Position numbers and translations under genes: made by a program. Of a stretch of 64,000 nucleotides of DNA, positions 52,676 through 61,746 are shown one piece after another. Location: positions 22,170 through 86,169 of the forward strand of contig DJRP01000010.1 of assembly GCA_002437815.1 (NCBI GenBank), written 5' to 3'. The notes beneath the pieces are model-generated. The model was given only the letters and a program-made list of their open reading frames with translations, was not told where the DNA came from and did not search any database. The DNA comes from Collinsella sp. UBA6357. GTDB lineage: Bacteria; Actinomycetota; Coriobacteriia; Coriobacteriales; Coriobacteriaceae. Every line of letters begins with the position of its first letter. Position 1 is the stretch's first letter.

Positions 52676-53845
52676 ATGACTACCAACAGGGCGCTCAACA
52701 TCGCCGCCAGCTTGGTGGCGGTACTTGCATACGTCGTGACGGGCAATCCCGCCATGTTGTTTGCCGCGCTTGCCGTGCTGTGCTTTCTCTTGTTGGGTGG
52801 CCCCATCGTGCGCGCACTTGAGGCGAGGACGGATATCGCATTCGAGCTCAAGCCGTCGTGCGAGGTCGGCCAGGAGCTCGCGCTCGACATCACCGTCACC
52901 CGCCCGCTTGTCTTTCGTGGTTCCATCGAGCTCGTCTTCGAGTGCCGCAACGTCTTTCTCGATACCGTGTCTCGCGTGCCCGTGACGCTTTCTCCGGCTC
53001 CGGGCGCACGGGAGCGCTTTTCGCTGCCGCTCGATACCTCTCGTGTGGGGCGCGTGGTCGTAGAGCTCGTTTCGGCTCGGACCGTCGACGTGTTCGGGTT
53101 CTCGAGCGCGTCACTTCGAACTGCCGAGCTCTCTGCTTCCTATACGGTCTATCCGCTCGTGACCGATATCGAGACCGTCACGCGACGCGCCTATCGCGCG
53201 TCATCGAGCGGACTGGTCTTCGACCATCATAAAAAAGGCCAGGACCTTTCGGAGGTCTTCGAGTTGCGTGATTATCGCGATGGGGATTCGATGCGCCAGG
53301 TGCACTGGAAGCTCTCCGCTCGTTTTGGGGACCTTATGGTGCGCGAGCCCTCGCATCCGGCCGACTTTGATCTTGCCGTGGGCTTGTCGCTCCACCGAGG
53401 CGATATCGACCGTGTGGGACGTCTCGATGTGATCAACGCGGCCGCGGCGATGTTCGCCACGGTCTCGCGCGCGTTTCTGCGGCGTTCGGTGGGACACTGC
53501 GTGATCTTTCGTAACGGCTCGGTGCTCGAGGTCGATCCCGTCGAGTCCGAGCTCGGGTTCAACGATATGCTCGATGCGTCGCTTGCCACAACGCTGCCTG
53601 CCGAGGTCGAACGCGAAGCCCATACCTTCGCATCGGCCCAACGCCGGCACGGCATCACCAAGCTGGTCTTGGTGACCGACACCATCTGGGAGCCGTTGTT
53701 CGAGGAGCTCGACGCCTTGTGCGAGCTCACCGTGATCTATCTGGGCGGCGAGGGCGCTCTCACGGTCGATGATTCGGGCGGCTACGTCCTGGTACGTCTT
53801 TCCGCCGAGGCCATGGTCTCAAACGTCAAGAGTCTGGAGCTGTAG
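52676..53845 (+). CDS. DUF58 domain protein
   Basis: 389 residues. Two membrane helices near the N-terminus (about 6-45), a beta-rich stretch, and the DUF58 signature RDYRDGDSMRQVHWKLSARF then GDLMVREPSHP near residue 200, followed by a von Willebrand A-like half. ATG 52676 is preferred to TTG 52670. It lies between moxR and the transglutaminase-like gene, a conserved arrangement in many bacteria. Confidence 0.88.
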   Translation: MTTNRALNIAASLVAVLAYVVTGNPAMLFAALAVLCFLLLGGPIVRALEARTDIAFELKPSCEVGQELALDITVTRPLVFRGSIELVFECRNVFLDTVSRVPVTLSPAPGARERFSLPLDTSRVGRVVVELVSARTVDVFGFSSASLRTAELSASYTVYPLVTDIETVTRRAYRASSSGLVFDHHKKGQDLSEVFELRDYRDGDSMRQVHWKLSARFGDLMVREPSHPADFDLAVGLSLHRGDIDRVGRLDVINAAAAMFATVSRAFLRRSVGHCVIFRNGSVLEVDPVESELGFNDMLDASLATTLPAEVEREAHTFASAQRRHGITKLVLVTDTIWEPLFEELDALCELTVIYLGGEGALTVDDSGGYVLVRLSAEAMVSNVKSLEL

Positions 53846-53848
53846 CGC

Positions 53849-56191
53849 ATGCCGGCTATCGGGACATATCAAAAAAGGGGAGACCGTGTGTTCCTCGCGG
53901 CGATGGGCGATCACGGTCGCGGCGCAGGCAGTGCCACGCTCGCCGCCTCGATGCTTGCCCCTGTGTTGCTCGCCGCAGTTGCCTGTTTTTTGTTTCGCGA
54001 ATGCCTGGCGATGCCGGCACTCGTGGCTTGTGGGGTCGCCGGGTGCGTTGTCGCGGGGGTGGGCGGTGCCGCGAGTGCGCTGCTCCACCGTGACCGCCGC
54101 GTGGGCATGACGGCCGCCGTCCTGACTGCCTGCAGTCTCTGCGCCATGCTTGTCGTGCCGACAGCACGCGCGGACCTCTATGCGTTCTGCAACGCCATAG
54201 TTTGGCATGTCGATGAGACGTGCGGTACCCTGTTCGAACTGACTGCGCCCGGCGCCCTCAAGGCCGCGACGCCATTGTTTGGCATCCTGCTCGGTGCCAT
54301 CACCGGTGCCCTTTGGTGGCTGCTCACCCGTCTACGCACGACGGCGCCCACGCTGCTCGCGGTGGTGTTCGTCAGCGCGATCTCGCTGTATCTGGGGCTT
54401 GGGAACGGGACCGCCGTGGTCATTGGCATCACGGGATGGCTTGCCCACTGTCGCCTGGTGCAGCTCACCTATGCCCGCACCACCTGGAAAGCTTTTTTGC
54501 TCAATCTCGGTACAGCGCTTGCGATCTGTGTCGTCATAGGCGGTATTTGTACCTTGCTCTATACGCCCGATAACATGGTTGCGGGCGCTCGTGCCGCGGT
54601 CGTTTCCGCTGCCGATCGCATTCGCTTTGGTGACGACGTGTTGCCTCAGGGCGACCTGGCCCGCGCCGCCGATCTCAACGCCCCGTCCGACAGCCATCTG
54701 GACATCACGGTTCATGGCAGCCCCGCTGACGACTTGCTGTTGCGCGGCTATGTCGGCGCCACCTTTGAGGACGGGAGCTGGACTCCCGTAGACCACACGG
54801 CCTTTACGGGCCAATGGAACGGTATCGCTTCGTGGCTCAAGGGTCGCGACTTCATGCCTGTCCGCCAGCGTTCGCTCTACGATGCGCTCAAGGCCAAGGA
54901 GCAAGATAAAACGTATAGCTCCTATTCCATTGATGTCCACGCCGATGATACCGACCGCCGCTATGCCTTCGTTCCCTACAGCGCCGGCGCACAGGACGGG
55001 GCCTCGTCGACGGTCGATATGGACGGTTCGCTCCGCAGCGTGTTCTGGGGCGACCGAGGCTATGGGTTCGAGATCGATAACGTTCCCGCGAACGAGGTTT
55101 TCGATGACACCTCATGGCTTGCGGCATCGAACGACCCCTATGTGCAGTCCGAGCGTGTATACAGTGCCTTTGCGCAGGATACCTATACCAACGTCGACAA
55201 ACACGATGTAGCTGCTATCAAGCGCTATATCTTTAACGATGGCACATGGGATGCAACTGCCGCGACCTCGACGTACGCCGTGATCAGCCGTGTACGAACC
55301 ATGCTGCAGACGCTTGCAAGCTATTCCGATGCGCCCGAGATCCCCGAGGCGGGGGAGTCGTTCGTTGATTGGTTTTTGGGCGAGGCGCGAGAGGGCAACT
55401 CCGCGTATTTCGCCACGGTCGCCACGCTTGCCTTTAGGACGCAGGGGATTCCGGCCCGTTATGTCGAGGGCTACCGGGCTACGGAAAAGGCCCTGGCAGA
55501 TGCCGCGAAGCTGGGCGGCGATCTGCGGCTGGACGGATCCGATCTTCACGCTTGGTGCGAGGTCTATATCGATGGCCAGGGATGGACGCCCGTCGAGGTG
55601 ACTCCGGGGTTCTATACACAGGCGCTCGAGGCGGATTCGGTCATCGATGTGAGCGAGGCGTGGAGCGGCGGCTCGAAGTCCGATGCGCTCCAGGCGGGGT
55701 CGGTCATGGGCGATATCGACGAGCGGCGTGACGAGCAGGAGCAGTCGGACTCGCAGCCGGTACTCGAGGTGGTACTCGAAGTAATCGTGACGGCTGTCCT
55801 TCTTGTTGCCTTCGCGGCGATCGCTGTTGTCGGGCAGCGCTATGTGCGCATCAGAAAATGCCGTGCCCGCATGGCAAGCGAGGACCAGTCCATATGCGTC
55901 CCCGAGTTATACCGCGTACTTTCGCTCATCATGAAGGAGAACCTGCTGGGCTTCGATGACGCAAGGCCTCTTGATGGACTCGAGCATTTTGAGCGGGTCT
56001 TCGCGGGGATCGATGTTCGCGAGTATCGGCGTATCGTCGAGCTCCATCAGGCCTATGCCTTCGGCGGCCGCGATCTCAAACCGGCGGAGCTGCGCACCGT
56101 GCGTCGCCTGACTGAGCGCATGCATGACGCGATGCCCGCGCCATCGACCATCCTGGCCTGGTTTAGGCGCTATGCTATAGATGTTCTGTAA
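53849..56191 (+). CDS. Transglutaminase-like membrane protein with Ser in place of catalytic Cys
   Basis: 780 residues. N-terminal membrane helices (about 30-240), then a transglutaminase-like domain followed by a membrane helix (about 645-670) and a cytoplasmic helical tail. The active-site segment reads EGNSAYFATVATLAFRTQGI with Ser518 where the family has Cys. The histidine (His567, DLHAWCEVYIDGQGW) and acidic residue (Glu583, VEVTPGF) remain. It follows DUF58 by 3 bp. The enzyme may be inactive as a transamidase, act as a serine hydrolase, or serve as a binding scaffold. Confidence 0.88.
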   Translation: MPAIGTYQKRGDRVFLAAMGDHGRGAGSATLAASMLAPVLLAAVACFLFRECLAMPALVACGVAGCVVAGVGGAASALLHRDRRVGMTAAVLTACSLCAMLVVPTARADLYAFCNAIVWHVDETCGTLFELTAPGALKAATPLFGILLGAITGALWWLLTRLRTTAPTLLAVVFVSAISLYLGLGNGTAVVIGITGWLAHCRLVQLTYARTTWKAFLLNLGTALAICVVIGGICTLLYTPDNMVAGARAAVVSAADRIRFGDDVLPQGDLARAADLNAPSDSHLDITVHGSPADDLLLRGYVGATFEDGSWTPVDHTAFTGQWNGIASWLKGRDFMPVRQRSLYDALKAKEQDKTYSSYSIDVHADDTDRRYAFVPYSAGAQDGASSTVDMDGSLRSVFWGDRGYGFEIDNVPANEVFDDTSWLAASNDPYVQSERVYSAFAQDTYTNVDKHDVAAIKRYIFNDGTWDATAATSTYAVISRVRTMLQTLASYSDAPEIPEAGESFVDWFLGEAREGNSAYFATVATLAFRTQGIPARYVEGYRATEKALADAAKLGGDLRLDGSDLHAWCEVYIDGQGWTPVEVTPGFYTQALEADSVIDVSEAWSGGSKSDALQAGSVMGDIDERRDEQEQSDSQPVLEVVLEVIVTAVLLVAFAAIAVVGQRYVRIRKCRARMASEDQSICVPELYRVLSLIMKENLLGFDDARPLDGLEHFERVFAGIDVREYRRIVELHQAYAFGGRDLKPAELRTVRRLTERMHDAMPAPSTILAWFRRYAIDVL

Positions 56192-56214
56192 CGTGAGAAT
56201 GGAATCGATGCCTC

Positions 56215-59200
56215 ATGCCCCGTCTTCCCAAACATATCGCCGTCACGGCCGGCATGGTCGCTGCGCTGGGTGCGTTCGGTGCGGGTGCCTATGCACTCAG
56301 CCAGGGCGGGTCGTCGTTTGATCCCAGCGCCTTCATCTCCTCGTACGACACAGGCGGCCAGGATAGGCAAAAGGGCTATCAGGCCAATCGCACGGAATCC
56401 GATGCGCAGGCCAACCGCAGCGATGACGATAACGATCGGGACACCGGTGCCGATACCGACAATTCCACCGATACTCCGGCGGCCAGTCAGGCCAACGTCC
56501 CGGCGGCGAGCGCCTCGGGCACCACGGCCGTGCGCGTGACGGGCGATGGCTCGGGCACGGGGGTCAACGTGGCGAATGGCAGCGCTTCGAGCGGCGGTGG
56601 CACCGTGGTGTCGGGCCCTGTGATTCCGGGCGGCACCGGCAGCGGCGGCGATGACAACAACGGTGGCGGCAACGGTGCCAACCAAGGCGGTGGCGGTACC
56701 GGTGGCAACCAGGGCGGTGGCTCCACGATTGACCCGACGGAAAACAGCTATCGCGTGCTACCGGTCGATCCGGTGGCCGATGAGAAGAAGCCCTCGGGAT
56801 ACAATGCCGAGGTTATCGATAAAAACAACGATAAGATCACAGGGTTCACGTTCGACGACGTCCATGTGTCGATTACCGGTCGCACCGCGGACAGCTTCGA
56901 GGGTGAAAACGACCTGTACGTGGGACAGAAGCTTGATGCCTGGACGGTGTTCTGTGCACTTGATGCGGCCTATTACGATGACAACTTCAACTCCTTCGGC
57001 TGGGCCTGCAAACGCGAGCAGTTCGATTCGTATCCTTATTTCAGGATAGATGAGTATCCCGAGGTCGTGCCCGCCGGCGAGTTTCAGATCAAGGTCTCCT
57101 ATCGTATCAACGACAACGACGGCTGGCACGAGCAGACCGTATCCTATTATCCGGCACAGACCTGCGTGTTCTTTGTCAACGGAAGGATCGATAAAGACGG
57201 TTCGCCCGAGGTGTATTTCAAGAGCTATGGTGAGAACATCAACCTCGATAGCCAGTTGAGTGCGCTTATGGTCTCGCTCGGTTATCTCGATAACGATGAC
57301 CCCGAACATCTGAGCAGCCACATGCTGCTTGGCTGGGAAGAGGCCGGAAAGGCCCTGTCGGGCACCTATACACCCACACCGGGCCGTCATGTGATCGAGC
57401 CGGGCAAGATCGTCAAGGTACCCCAAGGTTGCTCGGTCCAGATCTACTCGGAGTACATCGATGGGGTGGGTGCCGTTCCCTTCCAGACGCTCGTGGGCGT
57501 TAAAGACTCGAGCGAGGCCATCGTCGAGGACTCCAAGGGCAAGCGTACGCTCAACGTGCCGCGCGGCGTCACGCGCGTCAAGCTCTCGAGCGACCAGTGC
57601 CTTGACGTCGATATCATCAAGCTCCCCGATACGGTGGAGAGCGTGGACTGTTCGGGTACGTGTCTACGTGTCAACAAGGCCTATAAGGTCGACAAGGACA
57701 ATGCGCTCTATGCCTCGACGGACCAGGGCGTGCTCACCAACAAGGCTGGCACCGAATATTACGGTATCCCAGCCGACATGAAGAAGCTCGTGATTCCCGC
57801 GGGCGTTACTTCGGTCAACCTTCCCGAATCCTGCTCGCTCAGGAAAATCGAGATCGAGCGCGGGGAGTACGAGGATGCTCCGGCAATCGGCGGCATCGAC
57901 ACGCTCAAGGGTTGTTACTTCATCGTTGACGACGATATCGTCCGGGATTTTCTGACGCAAAACCAAAAGGAGCTTGAAAACAACACCGTGGCGCTTGCGT
58001 CCAGACCTAACTCAAAGCTCGTGGTCAACGAGGGCGTGGTCTCGTCCAGCTCACAGGTTGCTCTGGTGCTCGACTCTGGTTCGAGCTGGGCTGAGATCGG
58101 CGGCTTGAACGACAAGGGCGGCGCTACACTTTTGGCGGGCTGTCTCGATGACAACCCGACGGTCCAGACGCTCGTTCTATCGGGTAGCGGCCACTATACG
58201 TTCGATGATGGCTGCCTCGAAGGTGGCAGCGTGGATACCATCGTGTGCAATACGTTCGCGCAATGCGAGTATGTCGAAAGCAGGATCGAGGCGGCCGGGG
58301 CCCCCGGTGCCAACGTGGTTCTGCTCGAACATAACGATGACGGCTTCTATTATTATCGAGAGCCGCTCGATAATTTCGAGCGCGGTGATGCCGAAAACGC
58401 CTTCACGCTGTTCAAGGCCCCCAAGAATATCAAATCGTTTGAGGGTACGTTTGAGACCGATGAGGGCGATGTCATCGAACCCGTTCAGATCGCTTCGCGC
58501 GCCTTCAAGGGATGCGATCGTCTGGAATGGGTGCAGACTGCCGAAAGCACGTTCTATATCGGCGCCGAGGCCTTCAAAGATTGCGATGCCCTGCAGGGCG
58601 TTTTGATCGGTTGCCGCGGCTTCATGAATATCGAGCCTGATGCCTTCGCCTCGTGCGCCAACACCAAGTTCATCGGGTGCCGCTCCATGGATTGCGAGAC
58701 CGAGGACACATCGACCCCCAACAGCTCGTGCCTGATGTACGCCCCGACGGGCGCCGAGGGCTATAACCCCAATTGGACGAGCTTCACCGTCGAGTCGAAC
58801 ATCGTCGATTACGCGGTGGCCGAGCAGGATGACGGAAGCCTGCTGCTGTGTGGCGTCAGCGATGCCGACACCACCTGGATCGTGCTCGCCTGCGGCAGCT
58901 CGCTCAAGGGCGAGGTCAAGCTGCCTGAGGATACGCTCGAGATCTTCTCCAGCGCCTTCAGCGGCGTCGACGGCCCCTTTACCGTCAATTGGTCTGAGCT
59001 CTCGCAGCTGAGCTACGTCGATGCGAATGCCTTCAGCTATTCGGGCCTTGCAGGCGATGTGTATGTCGGTTCGCCGCAGGCCACCCTCATCAATATCCAG
59101 AGCGGGGCCTTTGAGGGGTGTTCGGACATCTCCTCGTTCGAGAGCGATGCGTTCTACGCGAATCTGGGCAACGCGGCTTTCTCCGGCTGCACGGGCCTCA

Positions 59201-60480
59201 CCCGGGTGCGGCTCGCCGCCTCGCGCGATTACTATTACGGTTGCACGATCGAGCCCTCGCTCTTCTACGGCTGCTCCAAGCTCCATACGATCGAGATGAC
59301 TTCTTCGGTTGCGCCGAGCCTGGTGCTTTTTGGCACGGGCATGCCGTTCGCCTTCGATGGGGGAACATCGCCCGACGAGGATGCCGAGCGCATTAAGATC
59401 GAGGTGCCCGAAGGCAGCGAACAGGATTACCTGGCCGCATGGGGTTATTTCTTCTGCGGGTATGCCGATTTCGATGACTGCTACAGCAATGTGCGCGCCG
59501 ACCTGATGTACGAGATGATCGCAACGCCAACCGACGCCCAGGTCAAGACCGAGATGTCGAAGCACCTGCTCGAGGGCGAGAACCGTCTGCGCAAGATGCT
59601 CGGCATGCATCAAGTCAAACAGTCGACGTTATTCTCATATGCCGAGAACGATGGGTGCACCTTCGAGACCAACAACGGCGTGCCCACCTTGGCGAGCGTC
59701 CCCATCGATGCCAAGACGATCGATTTCTCTCGCGCCATACCCGACGGTATGGACGGCGTGGTGATTCCGGCCGGCGCATTCTCTTCCTGTACGCAGCTCG
59801 AGCGCGTCGTCTTGAGCAACAAGGTCTCCGCGATCCAAAGTGGGGCCTTCACGGGTTGTGACGGCGTGATGGTCTCGCTTCCCGGTATCAAATCGGGGGA
59901 TGGCGCACCGAGCATCAAACTGACCGGGGGAGACGACTGGACGCCGTTCGAGTTCGGTGGAAACATCAAGCTCGACGTGTCGGCCAAGGACCGCGATGCT
60001 TATCTCGCTGCGTGGCCGCGCCAGATGCTCGGCCTCTTCACCGAGGAGGACATCGACTTCTTCGCCATGAACAAGTGCTGGGTCCTTATGGGCAGCAACA
60101 TCGAAGGCGTGGGCTACGACGAGCGTCTGCGCAATGCCTGCAACACGGCGCTCAAGGAGCAGGAGAATATCTTGCGCGCCATGATGGGCGCCGATGCCAT
60201 CGATGACTACCACGATATCTGCTCGTTTATCGATACCGATCCGTACTACGAGAAGTACAAGGGCTTCTTTGAGCCCGAGGAGCCGGGCGAGTGGCCCGAC
60301 TGGTCCGATTCGGATGCCGGCGATCGCGACGATGGCGTAGATGCGGACGATGGCGATGACGCCGACTTGTCCGATTCGGGCGCCGGCTCAGATGATGCCG
60401 TAGGTGACGAGGCACAAGGGGATAAAGACGGCCAGCACGACGATGGCGTTGATGCGGGCACGGCGTCCGGTGAGCTGTGA
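56215..60480 (+). CDS. Large BspA-like leucine-rich-repeat surface protein
   Basis: 1421 residues. N-terminal signal/anchor helix (about 10-28), a low-complexity linker rich in Asp, Asn and Gly (about 40-175), then a region of BspA-type LRR_5 repeats from about 430 on (for example IASRAFKGCDRLEWVQ, IGAEAFKDCDALQGVLIG, VYVGSPQATLINIQSGAFEG). No LPXTG or sorting signal is seen; the C-terminus is an acidic tail (about 1375-1421) which overlaps, antisense, the end of the next gene by 93 bp. It begins 23 bp after the transglutaminase-like gene and may be the substrate of the MoxR/DUF58 machinery. Confidence 0.88.
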   Translation: MPRLPKHIAVTAGMVAALGAFGAGAYALSQGGSSFDPSAFISSYDTGGQDRQKGYQANRTESDAQANRSDDDNDRDTGADTDNSTDTPAASQANVPAASASGTTAVRVTGDGSGTGVNVANGSASSGGGTVVSGPVIPGGTGSGGDDNNGGGNGANQGGGGTGGNQGGGSTIDPTENSYRVLPVDPVADEKKPSGYNAEVIDKNNDKITGFTFDDVHVSITGRTADSFEGENDLYVGQKLDAWTVFCALDAAYYDDNFNSFGWACKREQFDSYPYFRIDEYPEVVPAGEFQIKVSYRINDNDGWHEQTVSYYPAQTCVFFVNGRIDKDGSPEVYFKSYGENINLDSQLSALMVSLGYLDNDDPEHLSSHMLLGWEEAGKALSGTYTPTPGRHVIEPGKIVKVPQGCSVQIYSEYIDGVGAVPFQTLVGVKDSSEAIVEDSKGKRTLNVPRGVTRVKLSSDQCLDVDIIKLPDTVESVDCSGTCLRVNKAYKVDKDNALYASTDQGVLTNKAGTEYYGIPADMKKLVIPAGVTSVNLPESCSLRKIEIERGEYEDAPAIGGIDTLKGCYFIVDDDIVRDFLTQNQKELENNTVALASRPNSKLVVNEGVVSSSSQVALVLDSGSSWAEIGGLNDKGGATLLAGCLDDNPTVQTLVLSGSGHYTFDDGCLEGGSVDTIVCNTFAQCEYVESRIEAAGAPGANVVLLEHNDDGFYYYREPLDNFERGDAENAFTLFKAPKNIKSFEGTFETDEGDVIEPVQIASRAFKGCDRLEWVQTAESTFYIGAEAFKDCDALQGVLIGCRGFMNIEPDAFASCANTKFIGCRSMDCETEDTSTPNSSCLMYAPTGAEGYNPNWTSFTVESNIVDYAVAEQDDGSLLLCGVSDADTTWIVLACGSSLKGEVKLPEDTLEIFSSAFSGVDGPFTVNWSELSQLSYVDANAFSYSGLAGDVYVGSPQATLINIQSGAFEGCSDISSFESDAFYANLGNAAFSGCTGLTRVRLAASRDYYYGCTIEPSLFYGCSKLHTIEMTSSVAPSLVLFGTGMPFAFDGGTSPDEDAERIKIEVPEGSEQDYLAAWGYFFCGYADFDDCYSNVRADLMYEMIATPTDAQVKTEMSKHLLEGENRLRKMLGMHQVKQSTLFSYAENDGCTFETNNGVPTLASVPIDAKTIDFSRAIPDGMDGVVIPAGAFSSCTQLERVVLSNKVSAIQSGAFTGCDGVMVSLPGIKSGDGAPSIKLTGGDDWTPFEFGGNIKLDVSAKDRDAYLAAWPRQMLGLFTEEDIDFFAMNKCWVLMGSNIEGVGYDERLRNACNTALKEQENILRAMMGADAIDDYHDICSFIDTDPYYEKYKGFFEPEEPGEWPDWSDSDAGDRDDGVDADDGDDADLSDSGAGSDDAVGDEAQGDKDGQHDDGVDAGTASGEL

Positions 60481-61026
60481 CATCAGCTTTTCGCAGACGG
60501 GGTAGATGACCCAGGTACCGAGCGTGAGGGGTATGGCGAACAGCAGGTCGTTGACGATCCACGCCTGCCCCAGGATGTTGCCGGGCAGGTTGTGGACGTC
60601 CCAGAGCGGGTAGACGCCGTCGACGGGTTGGTTTTGCAAAAAGCCCTGGATAAGCTCACCTGCCATGGCAAGGAAGATCGAGATGACGTAGAACGCGAGG
60701 AGCGCCTTCCAGAGGCTGCCGAAGCGCTCGCGCAGGGCATCTTTGAGCGGATCCAGGAAGATGCCGATCACGAGGATCGCTACCCCGTAGACAAAGAACG
60801 GCTTGAAGGGGTTCGTGAGCACCTCGGCCGTGGGGTCGAGCGAGTGGAAGAACGTCGCGCCCACCCAGCAGTACGGCCACTCGATGAGCAGGTGCCCGAG
60901 CAGGCTGAACACGCAAAAGTAGATGAGCTGGTTGTACCAGAACCGCGCGGTGGTAAGCCGGCGAAAGCTCGCCCAAGGTGTCGCGTGGTTGATGGTGCGG
61001 GCGTAATCCTCGACGGTCTTGCTCAT
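60388..61026 (-). CDS. PF06541-like membrane protein
   Basis: 212 residues with six hydrophobic segments and the pattern LWDVHNLPGNILGQAWIVNDL of the PF06541 family. It is related to the C-terminal part of the protein at 9090-10133. Its ATG overlaps the stop of the upstream DUF1836 gene by four bases (ATGA), so the two are translationally coupled. The last 93 bp are antisense to the end of the LRR surface-protein gene. Confidence 0.8.
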   Translation of the reverse strand: MSKTVEDYARTINHATPWASFRRLTTARFWYNQLIYFCVFSLLGHLLIEWPYCWVGATFFHSLDPTAEVLTNPFKPFFVYGVAILVIGIFLDPLKDALRERFGSLWKALLAFYVISIFLAMAGELIQGFLQNQPVDGVYPLWDVHNLPGNILGQAWIVNDLLFAIPLTLGTWVIYPVCEKLMSQLTGRRARINAIVVLAVFIPLCLVTYGII

Positions 61027-61544
61027 GGCTGCGGCACCTCACCCAGTTCGAGATAGTGCTCGACGAAGGCATGGTTTGCCGCGGCGAGCACCATGGAACG
61101 CACGAGCACCGTCTGCTCGGTGCGGCGGGTCTCGATGCAGGGGAGCGCCGCACCCGAGAAGTCGAAGGCTTCGTGCAGAGCGTTCTCGAATTCACGCACC
61201 ATAAAATCGTAGGCCACGCCCACGGGATAGGTGCTGCGCTGGATCTGGTAGAACCGCGCGACCTCATCGACGGTAAAGACGGGCTTGAGTACCGCCATCA
61301 CCATGAGGTAGGCCAGATGGTCGCGGTAATAGCGCTTTTTTACGGCGGGGGGCACAACGCCGTGCTTGATGTAGTTGTTCATCATGGGACTCGTGATGGG
61401 GTCGCCCAAGATGGGTTCCAACGCCCCGTTCACCACGCCAAGTGCCTGCTCGAGGTAAAGGCCCATATCGGGCAGGTCCTGGTAGCGGGGGCAGGTGAAG
61501 GACGCCAGCGGTGTGTGGCTGTCGGGCGTGGTCGGCCGGTCCAT
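61023..61544 (-). CDS. DUF1836 domain protein
   Basis: 173 residues. The family pattern is seen in LPDMGLYLEQALGVVNGALE, SPMMNNYIKHGVVPPAVKKR and YYRDHLAYLMVMAVLKPVFT. The middle part resembles a helix-turn-helix, so a DNA-binding role is possible. GGGAG lies 5 bases before the ATG at 61544. It is translationally coupled to the PF06541-like gene; the two may form a regulator plus membrane effector unit. Confidence 0.85.
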   Translation of the reverse strand: MDRPTTPDSHTPLASFTCPRYQDLPDMGLYLEQALGVVNGALEPILGDPITSPMMNNYIKHGVVPPAVKKRYYRDHLAYLMVMAVLKPVFTVDEVARFYQIQRSTYPVGVAYDFMVREFENALHEAFDFSGAALPCIETRRTEQTVLVRSMVLAAANHAFVEHYLELGEVPQP

Positions 61545-61558
61545 ATCGCTCCCATCTG

Positions 61559-61593
61559 TCGAATGGCATATTGATACCAAGTTTACCATTCGA
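61559..61593. promoter_or_regulatory. Inverted repeat upstream of the DUF1836 gene
   Basis: TCGAATGG (61559-61566) and CCATTCGA (61586-61593), a perfect 8-bp dyad separated by 19 bp containing TTGATACC. Its position just upstream of the DUF1836 start suggests an operator, perhaps autoregulatory. Confidence 0.4.
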
Positions 61594-61636
61594 GGACGTT
61601 ACTGCTCCATCGTTTCATCATTTCGTGAATCTGCTA

Positions 61637-61698
61637 ATCCAATGTCGAACATTGTGTGTTACCCTGTCCCACATCCAATCCCGAACATTGGATGTGGG
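61637..61698 (+). promoter_or_regulatory. Tandem dyad operators before the iron-sulfur protein gene
   Basis: Two copies of ATCCAAT-nn-CGAACATTG, 36 bp apart (starting 61637 and 61673), each a dyad. The first contains CAATGT-CGA-ACATTG; the second is extended to a 12-bp perfect stem CCCACATCCAAT / ATTGGATGTGGG with a 7-base loop (61668-61698). They end 48 bp before the start codon. Confidence 0.55.
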
Positions 61699-61746
61699 AA
61701 TCAACAACATGAGTTTCGCCACTCATAACGTCATAAGGGGAGAGTT

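Noticed and set aside
58177..59613. 478-residue open frame antisense to the LRR gene
   Set aside because: Antisense shadow; the LRR reading has signal, linker and repeat structure.
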